Assembly: GCF_000686585.1 (NCBI RefSeq)
Contig: NZ_JMKY01000005.1
Coordinates: 62,001-126,000, forward strand
Reading direction: 5' to 3'
DNA: 64,000 bases
From: Mycoplasmopsis lipofaciens ATCC 35015
GTDB taxonomy: Bacteria; Bacillota_I; Bacilli_A; Mycoplasmatales; Metamycoplasmataceae
Position numbers and translations under genes: made by a program. The notes beneath the pieces were generated by a model. It ran no database searches. It saw only the letters and a program-made list of their open reading frames with translations, and was not told the DNA's origin. This document shows, in pieces, positions 55,722 to 64,000 of the stretch. Position 1 is the first letter of the stretch. Every line of letters starts with the position of its first letter.

Positions 55722-56339
55722 TTATTTTAATTCCAAATGAGGAATTATTTTTTTTACATATAAATATCCAGAAAATATACTAAATCCAAGTCCAATAATT
55801 AGGGGTATATTAATTATATGTATTAAAAATTCTGTATATAATACCGAATATTGTTTAATTTCAAATTCAATTGGATAATTAAACGAAATAGCAATAATTA
55901 AAATTGTAATGATACCGATAGTTTGGGTTAATGTTTTTAATTTACCTCATAGAGAAGCTTCAACTCCTATATTTTTTTTAGCCATAACCACTCTAGAGCC
56001 ATCGACAATTAAATCTCTAATTATAAAAACAATTACTATCCAAAAAGGAATGAAAGAATAAAGAGTTAAAAATAGCATAGTTGAAGTAACGATAATTTTA
56101 TCAGCTAGCGGATCTCATAATTTTCCAAATGAAGTTATTAAATTATTTTTTCTTGCTATCTTGCCATCAAAATAATCTGTAATCATTGCAATAACAAAAA
56201 TTAATAAAATTAAAGATAATATTACAATATGCGAAATTTTATAGTTATAATCTATAAAATATTTATATGCTATAAACAATAACAATAATGGAAAAATTAA
56301 TATTAATCTAAAAATCGTTAATTTATTTGGCAAATTCAT
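55722..56339 (-). CDS. pgsA: CDP-diacylglycerol-glycerol-3-phosphate 3-phosphatidyltransferase
   Basis: 205 residues. I choose ATG 56339 (M-N-L-P-N-K-L-T-I-F-R), the classic PgsA N-terminus, behind AAAAGG; an upstream ATG at 56360 is possible. The CDP-alcohol phosphotransferase motif D-Y-F-D-G-K-I-A-R-K plus F-G-K-L-W-D-P-L-A-D-K matches D-G-x2-A-R-x8-G-x3-D-x3-D. It is a six-helix membrane protein, making phosphatidylglycerol phosphate. Its start overlaps the upstream gene. Confidence 0.94.
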
Positions 56340-56862
56340 TTTTTGCCTTTTCAAATTCATTTTTATAAAACTGATTAATATTTGAAACTATTTCATCGTA
56401 TTCGGATTGAAATAATGCTTTATCGTATTGTTTATTCAATTTATCAAAATATTCTTTTATTTCTAAACATCTTCTATTTCATAAATTACTTCTTGTTTCT
56501 CTTAAAGCTATAAATTTACTTAAAAAATGCTGTGTTTCAACATTTTCCACAATGTATTCTTTAAATTTTAAGTCATCTTCCAGTTCTGATAAATAATTAT
56601 GAGCAGCGTTTACAATTTCTTTCATTTTGTATTCTCCAATTGAAGGTTCAAAATTATCTAGTAGTTCTTGATTCTTATCTCATAATGCTAGGATTTGAAA
56701 CGTTAAATAACGCATTTGTTCAAGTGAATTATTATGTCTTCTGATTTCATCTTTTTTCTTCTTATTCTTTATTTTTCTATCTTTGATTGCTGAAAAAATA
56801 AAGAATATACCAAATATTAAAACCAATGTACCTAATATTATTCATGTTGCTAATTGTCCCAT
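56323..56862 (-). CDS. Membrane-anchored coiled-coil protein, unknown function
   Basis: 179 residues, ATG behind AAAGGAG. One hydrophobic segment at residues 5-26, then a lysine-rich stretch (K-N-K-K-K-K-D-E) and a helical soluble domain to the end. N-terminal anchor plus coiled coil resembles a very short EzrA-like or unnamed septum-type protein, but similarity is only in architecture. It overlaps pgsA by 17 bases, so the two form an operon. Confidence 0.7.
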
Positions 56863-57152
56863 ATTTTACTCCTTTATAATTATTTTGATTATGTATTAGA
56901 ATTTTTGTCTTTTTATTATATATTAAATTTGATATTAATAATAAAATTTGAATATATTATCTAAAAAATGAAATATAGAACAAAAAAATACTAAAATGTT
57001 TTTCAACTATAAAACTAATTTATAGCCAATTTTTTAAAATCAAATATACTAAAATATGTTAAAAAAATCATTTTTAAATATTTATGTTAATAATTTAATA
57101 TAAAATTTAAATATAATTCTTTAGATATTGTTAAAACTCTTAAGGACTTAAT
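56863..57152. other. AT-rich divergent promoter region
   Basis: No ORF. A TATAAT at 57112-57117 lies 36 bases before the + strand ATG at 57153, which follows TTAAGGAC. The - strand gene at 56862 has AAAGGAG but no clear -10 was chosen. The remainder is A/T runs. Confidence 0.45.
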
Positions 57153-58034
57153 ATGAGAAAATATAAACCTATACAAAACGCTGAAACAATTGAAATTGTT
57201 CAAAATAATCAAGACTTTAATTTTAGTTCTTCAAATTCAAAATTATATAGAGATTCAAAAAACCAAATTTCTCCTAGAGTTTATAAAGTTGTTAGAGCTG
57301 AAAGATTTTTAAAAACTCTATTAAGTAGTATTTCATTTTTTATAATGCTAACATCTATAATTATGTTTACTTTAGTATACACAAAAATAGGTATTTTTGA
57401 AAAAGGATATAACGGTTATCTAGTGTTGTTTGCAATATTAGCATTTATTTCTTTTTCATTTGGATTAAAAAATTTAATTGAAAATATACAATGATCTCAC
57501 ACAATACAAAAATATCGTGATGCAGTTAGTTCGGGAGATTATACATCAAGTAGTACTTTTCACTTAGCTTATAAAAAAATTGTATTAAAAGATGTGAATT
57601 TAACATGATTGCTCATTTTTGTTCTTACATATCTAGGTTTATTAACATCTATAATCTATGGCTTGTATTTATCTGACACATGAAAATACGAATCAGAGTA
57701 TTTAAAAATCAATTTTACATGAGCTAAATGGATGGATTCTAGTTTTGGCTCTACAACATGATTTTGTATCATTAGTGTAATAATTATGTCAGCACTAATT
57801 GTTTCATATGTTTTAATAAGATTATTTGATAAAAAAAGACTATCAGATATAAGTGATTTCTTAGGAGAAAAATCGGTAGAAATCCATGAGCAAATTGAAA
57901 AAGCAAGAAAAGATAGAAATAAATTATGACTAAGAATTTATCTTGTAATTGTAGCATTAACTATTTTTTTACCTTTAGCATTAATTTTGGTTGCTTTATA
58001 TAGAGCGTTTTTAAAAAGAAAAAAGAAAGTTTAA
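57153..58034 (+). CDS. Four-helix membrane protein (MSC_0882-like), tentative
   Basis: 293 residues, TGA-Trp codons in the middle. A polar N-terminus (about 55 residues, with S-P-R-V-Y-K-V-V-R-A-E) is followed by paired membrane helices (about 65-87 and 91-110). A cytoplasmic loop, a second pair (about 150-175 and 205-232), a charged helix and a final membrane segment near 265-285 come next. The N-terminal P-R-V-Y-K-V-V-R-A-E motif followed by membrane pairs recalls a conserved mycoplasma membrane family known as MSC_0882. Function unknown. Confidence 0.6.
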
Positions 58035-58056
58035 TAGAATGAAACAAAAAAATAAG

Positions 58057-58098
58057 AAAATAGTGTAAAAATATTTATTTTTACTATTTTTTTTACTA
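58057..58098 (+). terminator. Terminator after the four-helix membrane protein gene
   Basis: An AAAATAGT-plus-TAAAAATA arm pairs with TATTTTTACTATTTT with one bulged base, followed by T residues. Confidence 0.75.
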
Positions 58099-58157
58099 TA
58101 CAATATTGATATCATGATTAATATATTCTATTTTAATTAATAATGAAAGGGTTTAAA

Positions 58158-59291
58158 ATGAAAAAAAATAAATTTTTGCTTGCTCCCGTTTTAGCAACAA
58201 CATTATCAAGTATTGCTTTAATAGCAACATCTTGCAATACTAAACAAAATGAAAAAATTACAATAGATACAACTAAATTTCAAAACATTAAATTAACATT
58301 TGATAACTTTGTTATAAAACCATTTAAATATAGTATCTTAAATAATAACTTTAGAGATGTAATAAAAAATGAAATCAAAAAACTTATTAGCGAGGATAAA
58401 AAAAATAAAATCGAAATTACAAATATTGCTGAAGATTTTAAAAATATTCAAGAAAATGGTAATACATATACCATGGATTTTTGATTACAGGCTAAAAATG
58501 GATTTGAATTTAAAAAAGAATTAAACGCAATTGAAAATAAAAGAATAAAAATAACAACTCAAATTAATGTAAACAAAGAAGAGTTAGAAAAAATAAATGT
58601 CGAAGAAAATAATCCAAAAGATGCCTCATTTAACAACGTTTTTGAAAAATCATTTATACAAAAGAAAGTTGATGTAAATGGTGATTCATTTCCAATTTAC
58701 TTTTTTAATGAGGCAAACAACAATAGATTAATTAATGAATTAACCACAGAATTAAAATTAATAAATGCTAGGATTGAAACTAATTTAGAAACTTTTATTG
58801 ATATTCATAGAGTGGGAAATCATTTATATACAACAAATTTTTGAATAGTTGCAAACGAAAATCATTCATTCAATGACGGGAGTACTGTAAAACGCTTACC
58901 AATTATTTTTGAAGCAAGTAACGAAGTTGAAGAATGTATTCCTGACGATTTGCAAGCTCAAGATAAATTAGTAAATAGATTTTTATATAATTCTATTCTT
59001 GTCCCAGGTCAAAAATATAAAACTAAAATAGAAGGAACTAAAGCTACTTTATTAGATCCTATTGAAAGAAAAAAATTAAATGATGCTATTTACGAATTAT
59101 TTGCTGACATGCCGGATATTAAAATCCATTCAGCAACTGATATTCAAAAAGATATTAAAGAATCTAGACATTTAGTTGATAATTTATTTGTTGCACAATA
59201 TTGATTAATATTAGATGATAAAAAAACTAGAAGCAAATATGGTTTAAGAAGACTTCATAAATTACAAGTTTTAGTTTACTCTGAAAAATAA
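58158..59291 (+). CDS. Lipoprotein of unknown function
   Basis: 377 residues. ATG at 58158 behind AAAGGG; an in-frame ATG 15 bases upstream would lengthen the signal peptide without need. Lipobox I-A-T-S-C, Cys at residue 26. After the anchor there appear to be two or three similar beta/alpha units, each with an I-K-K-E or N-x-I-x-E-L helix and a W-rich strand (x-F-W-x-A-x-N, N-F-W-I-V-A, Q-Y-W-L-I-L). This suggests an internal repeat. No family recognised. It stands alone with a strong terminator. Confidence 0.75.
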
Positions 59292-59311
59292 TAAAATAGA
59301 GTTTATATTTG

Positions 59312-59334
59312 GGCAGCAATTGCTGCCTTTTTTT
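59312..59334 (+). terminator. Strong terminator after the lipoprotein gene
   Basis: GGCAGCAATTGCTGCC is a perfect palindrome (59312-59327) followed by seven T residues. Confidence 0.93.
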
Positions 59335-59358
59335 ATAAAATAATTTTTAATCAATATA

Positions 59359-59407
59359 AAAGTGTGAAAAAATCCTACGTTTTTTAACATAAATTTTTTC
59401 ACACTTT
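59359..59407 (-). terminator. Terminator after tpiA
   Basis: Perfect 15-bp stem 59359-59373 with 59393-59407 (core AGTGTGAAAAAAT), loop of 19. On the - strand T residues follow; the last bases of tpiA are six bases away. Confidence 0.85.
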
Positions 59408-59412
59408 AAAAT

Positions 59413-60165
<753 letters not shown>

Positions 60166-60199
60166 ATTTTCTCCTTAAAATTAATAATATAATTTTAAA

Positions 60200-62179
60200 C
60201 TATTTTAATAATTCTAAAAACTCTCTCTCATTAATTATTTTGATATTTAGTTTTTGAGCTTTATTCAATTTCGAACCCGCGTTTTCTCCTACTATTAAAT
60301 AATTGACTTTAGAACTAATGCTAGTCGCAACTCTTCCACCATTTTTTTCAATTATTTCAACATAATGATCTCTTGAATATAATCCAATTTTTCCAGTAAG
60401 AACAAATGTTAAATTTGATAATTTCGTTGTTGTTTTTAGAGGTTGTTCATAATCTAATATTGAATCTAAAAATATCATTAAATTCTTGTTGTTATCATCA
60501 CTAACATATTCAGTTAAACTTTCAATAATCTTAGGTCCAATATTCAAAGAATCATTTATTTTTGATAAATTTTTATCATCAATAATTTCTTGAAATGAAG
60601 AATAATGAACACTTAATAATTTAGCAACTCTTTCTCCTAAATGTTTAATTCCTAGTGCAAATAAAACTTTACTAAATTTAACTGATTTAGCTTTTTCAAT
60701 ACTATTTACAATATTTTCATATTTTTTTAAACCAAATTTTTCTAGTGAAATAATTTGATTCTTAAATTTTTCAATAGTAAAAATATCCTCAATTTTTTGA
60801 ATTATTTTATTTTTAAAAAATATTTCAATTGTTCTCAAACCTAAACCGACAATATCCATTGCCTTTCTACTAGTAAAATGACTAATTGTATTGATTATTA
60901 TTTCTTCACATTTCTTATTAACGCAAAATTGATCCACATTTCCAGGATACTCAATTAAATCATGAGAGCATGATGGACATTTTAATGGTTTAGAGAATAC
61001 ATCTTTTGAATTTTTACGAACTAATTCAACAACTTTGGGAATAATTTCTCCTGCTTTTACTATCTTAACATCATCACCAACATTTAGATTTATACTTTTT
61101 ATAAAATTAAAATTATGCAAAGTTGCGGCAGTAACATTAGTTTGATTTAATTCTACCTTATCAGTTTTAGCAACATATGTTATTTTTCCCGTTCTACCAA
61201 CTGTTGTTAATATTTTTTTAACAGTTGTAATTGCATTTTCAACATCATATTTAAATGCAATTGAATGTTTGGGAAATTTTGCAGTTCGACCTAAGTTAGA
61301 TCAATAATGTAAATTATTTAATTTAATAACTAAACCATCTACATCAAAATCAAACTTATTTTTTTTCTCTGCAAAATCTGCTATTTCTTCTTCTAATTCT
61401 TCAATTTCTACAACTTTAAAAAAATTATTAGTTGGAATATTGAGTTTTTTCATAAAATTTATAGCTTCATTTTGAAGAAATATATTATGAGTTTCAGGCG
61501 AAACTAATTCATATAAAAAACAATCTAATTTTCTTTCTTTAACAATATCTTGATCAAGCTGCCTTAAGGTTCCACTTGCAGCATTTCTCGGATTAGAAAA
61601 TAATGGTTTATTTTGGCTTTTTAATTCTTTATTTAATTCAATAAATCTACTCTTAGATAAAAATACTTCACCTCTTACTTCCAAATCATTAGAATAATCA
61701 ATTATTTTAGGAATTGAAGCAATTTGATATACATTTTGAGTAACATCTTCTCCTTCCATGCCATTGCCTCTAGTTAAAGCTTGAATTAAAATACCATTTT
61801 TATAATGCAATGAAATAGAAAGTCCATCAATTTTAGGTTCTAAGCTAAAATTGATTTCTTCTAAAGGAACTATTTTTTTGATGTTTTCAATATATTTCAA
61901 TATTTCTTCATAATTATATGCTTTGGATAAAGATAACATGGGATTTTTGTGTTCTATTTTTTTAAATTTATTATCTAATTCATTATTTACGTGCTTAGTA
62001 GGACTATTAGGAAAAATGAATTGAGGATATTGTTGTTCTAATTTTTCTAATTCTAATAATTTTTTATCATATTCTAAATCACTAACAGAAGGAGAGCTCT
62101 CAACATAATATTCTCTATTTCATTTATTAATTAAATTTACCAAATAATTAATTCTTTCTTTGATATTTTTGCTATTCAT
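60200..62179 (-). CDS. ligA: NAD-dependent DNA ligase
   Basis: 659 residues, ATG behind TGAGGTGA. Adenylation motif E-P-K-I-D-G (about residue 117, the Lys receives AMP), N-P-R-N-A-A-S-G-T-L-R, and the OB fold. The four-cysteine zinc finger has C-P-S-C and C-V-N-K-K-C. Helix-hairpin-helix region and C-terminal BRCT domain (L-T-G-K-I, G-G-R-V) complete the normal layout. It seals nicks in replication and repair. Confidence 0.97.
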
Positions 62180-62217
62180 ATTTCACCTCATACATTGTCT
62201 ATAATTATAAACAAAAA

Positions 62218-62237
62218 AGACAAACAAACGTTTGTCT
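62218..62237 (-). terminator. Orphan terminator-like hairpin upstream of ligA
   Basis: AGACAAAC (62218-62225) pairs with GTTTGTCT (62230-62237), loop AAAC. On the - strand it is followed by six T residues. No - strand gene lies immediately upstream, so it would end an unannotated transcript. Confidence 0.6.
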
Positions 62238-62643
62238 AATTTTAATTATTATTTAAACATAAATAAATATTTATGTTATCTGTAAATTGAAAATTAATTC
62301 ACTAAAATTATATTAATTTTAAAAGGAGTATTGCAACACTAAAAAAATAAATATATAATTGAATAATTATAAAAACAGTTTAATACAAAATATTTCTAAT
62401 TTAACAACTTTAAAAAATAACTTAAAAACTTAAATAATAAAAGAATTTATCAACATTTCCAACAAATGTCGGCAACTATTTCTAGTTGCATAACTAATGA
62501 TATCAAAAAAGAAATAAAATATAAGTTTTTAATCAACTTAACAAACTATTTTAATAGAATTAATGTAGTATTTGATAAAATAAATACATTAGATTACATA
62601 TAAGAAATTTTCATAAATTAATAATTTAGAAAGAGTTATAAAA
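62238..62643. other. 400-base spacer with possible remains of a lost gene
   Basis: No intact ORF. It holds a palindrome ACATAAAT/ATTTATGT (about 62258-62277) and an inverted repeat AAAATTAAT/ATTAATTTT (about 62289-62320). An isolated AAAAGGAGT (about 62320-62328) has no ATG after it. On the + strand a stretch around 62380-62500 reads like an asparagine-rich helical protein broken by several TAA codons. The right end leads into the lipoprotein gene at 62644. Confidence 0.4.
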
Positions 62644-63729
62644 ATGAAAAATAAATTAAAATTTATATTACCTGTTTGTTCCATTTTACCCTTAATAACA
62701 TTTTCGTGTAACAAAAATGTAAAATCTAAAAATGATAATTCAAATGAGATGACTGAATTTGAAAATTTGAGTTTATCACAAATGATTTCAGAATTAAATA
62801 ATCAATATAATGAAATGAATAAAAATTTCATGTTTCGGCCTGATTCAAAATCCACTGCTAAGAGTTTAACAGTCTATAATGATAGTAATTATAAACAAGA
62901 AATAAATTCAATTCTTGACATAATAGGAGAAATAATAAATTCAGAACAATTAAGAGGAACAAGAGACCAAACTAAACCGTTAGATCAAGACTATGGGATT
63001 AAAGAAAAAAATGACGAAATTTTAAAAATTTATACCCCAAATGATGATTATTTCAAAAGTGAAGGAAAATTTACATTATTAATAAACGCTTTACAATCAC
63101 TAGTTTTAGATTTAATTGCTCAATTTGATAGAAATACAATAAGTATTAATGAATTAATTAACAAAGATAATAAAAATAATATTTATTCATTTAAACAAAA
63201 TGTTGATGCTGATAAATTGATAAATAATGAAAATTGAAGCAATGTTATTAAATATGATTATAATAAAATAGGAAGTCATTTAGCAAACATATCAACTAGT
63301 TTGTGAAAAAATCAATTAAAAGATATTTCTAAAATAGTTATTTACGATTCGCAAGGTCGTGGTGAAAATTCTTCACATAATCATTCTCATGCTAGTGCAA
63401 ACATGGTTTTTGAAGTTATGAAATTAATAGAAACATTACAAGATGAAAATAGTTTTAAAACAGAATATCTAGAAAAGAAACAACAACTTTTAGATGATTT
63501 ACAAAATAATACTCTAATACTCAAAGAATATCAAAAATTGTTTACTAAAATTGATTTCTTATTAAATTGTGATTTATCACTAGGTTTTAAATATGCATAT
63601 GATGCTAAAAAAACAGCAGAAAAACTAATTCAAAATCAAAAAATATTAGCCAAAAAAACAGGCCGTAAATTAGATTTTAAAACATTATTTCCAGTCATTA
63701 AATTAGCAGATGGTAGTGATCCTGAATAA
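62644..63729 (+). CDS. Lipoprotein with histidine cluster, unknown function
   Basis: 361 residues, two TGA-Trp codons. Signal peptide with lipobox I-T-F-S-C, Cys at residue 22. The mature part is helical and charged. A short segment S-S-H-N-H-S-H-A-S near residues 243-251 holds three histidines and follows a G-R-G-E-N turn, which could bind a metal ion. The C-terminal third is helix with K-K-Q-Q-L-L-D-D-L. No family recognised. GAAAGAG lies before the ATG. Confidence 0.75.
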
Positions 63730-63732
63730 GAT

Positions 63733-63759
63733 AAGAGATTTTAAATCTCTTTTTTTTAT
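63733..63759 (+). terminator. Terminator after the histidine-cluster lipoprotein
   Basis: AGAGATTT pairs with AAATCTCT with a minimal loop, followed by eight T residues. Confidence 0.85.
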
Positions 63760-63761
63760 AA

Positions 63762-63782
63762 AAAAAACACCAATTAGGTGTT
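63762..63782 (-). terminator. Terminator after ecfT
   Basis: AACACC (about 63765-63770) pairs with GGTGTT (63776-63781). On the - strand eight T residues follow; the ecfT stop codon overlaps the first arm. Confidence 0.75.
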
Positions 63783-64000
63783 AATAATTTGAATAACTTA
63801 AAATATATCAAATTGGTAAAAAATCTAATTTTTGACTTAGAGCAATAAATAATATTAAACCTATTATTAAAAATAGTACTAAAAAATCTCTTCATGAAAA
63901 ATATAATTTTCTATATCTAGTTCTCTTTGAATATGGATCATAACCTCTTGTTTCCATTGCATTCGATAAATCCTCAGCTTTAGCAAACGAAGTAACAAAC
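63781..64000 (-). CDS. ecfT: Energy-coupling factor transporter transmembrane protein EcfT (3' part)
   Basis: The last 72 residues of a gene that continues beyond the right edge. It begins with S-F-A-K-A-E-D-L and then A-M-E-T-R-G-Y-D-P. This is the second Ala-Arg-Gly type coupling motif of EcfT that touches the EcfA ATPases. The final membrane segment (V-L-F-L-I-I-G-L-I-L-F) and a short tail L-P-I-W-Y-I-L-S-Y-S-N-Y follow. EcfT joins vitamin-binding S-components to the ATPases for import of vitamins and metals. Confidence 0.85.

Overview
The window is wall-to-wall mycoplasma chromosome. It is very AT-rich, nearly every long gene contains in-frame TGA codons that must be read as tryptophan (translation table 4), spacers are short, and lipoproteins and ABC transporters abound. 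The thiamine-type p37/p29/p69 transporter, OppABCDF, a SNase-like nuclease lipoprotein inside a sugar-type ABC operon, and the mnmA-alaS-ruvX-greA block suggest the hominis/bovis side of the mycoplasmas (Metamycoplasma or Mycoplasmopsis). The genus is an inference. All CDS limits below were set by reading TGA as Trp.

Layout, left to right. 30-5777 (+): pncB, plsY, then a TPP riboswitch driving a thiamine ABC transporter. 5785-9017: a tandem double kinase (-), a small membrane protein (+) and a membrane/coiled protein (-). 9018-9600 is a 580-base spacer that looks like a short non-coding transcription unit. 9601-17853 (+): efp, an Asp23-like gene, mnmA, alaS, ruvX, a putative membrane methyltransferase, greA, two tandem deoxynucleoside kinases and hpt. 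18071-27087 (-): obg, a HAD phosphatase, lemA and a 1925-residue membrane-anchored helical surface protein. 27316-37204 (+): a highly structured ~330-nt leader and oppABCDF plus a membrane protein. 37438-47378 (-): a seven-gene operon with a substrate-binding lipoprotein, a nuclease lipoprotein, an ABC ATPase, two permeases, a small membrane protein and a second lipoprotein. 47664-54897 (-): tRNA-Trp, ychF, folD, valS and a degenerate ABC-ATPase-like protein. 54945-64000: ssrA, small membrane proteins, pgsA, two lipoproteins, tpiA, ligA and the 3' part of ecfT.

How it works together: the window is dominated by scavenging. There is thiamine, peptide and sugar-type import, nuclease digestion next to a transporter, purine and deoxynucleoside salvage (hpt, two kinases) and NAD salvage (pncB). 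This fits a parasite with almost no biosynthesis. Translation quality control (ssrA, efp, mnmA, alaS, valS, tRNA-Trp, obg, ychF) makes up much of the rest.

The most unusual items are four. (1) The opp leader has competing terminator and antiterminator-like pairings and a second mutually exclusive helix set downstream. (2) An 803-residue protein keeps the outline of OppF, including its large helical insert, but has lost the Walker A, signature and H-loop residues. (3) The two active ABC ATPases OppF and the UgpC-like protein have very large inserts at the same place in the nucleotide-binding domain. (4) The TPP riboswitch has a hairpin that covers the Shine-Dalgarno sequence of p37.
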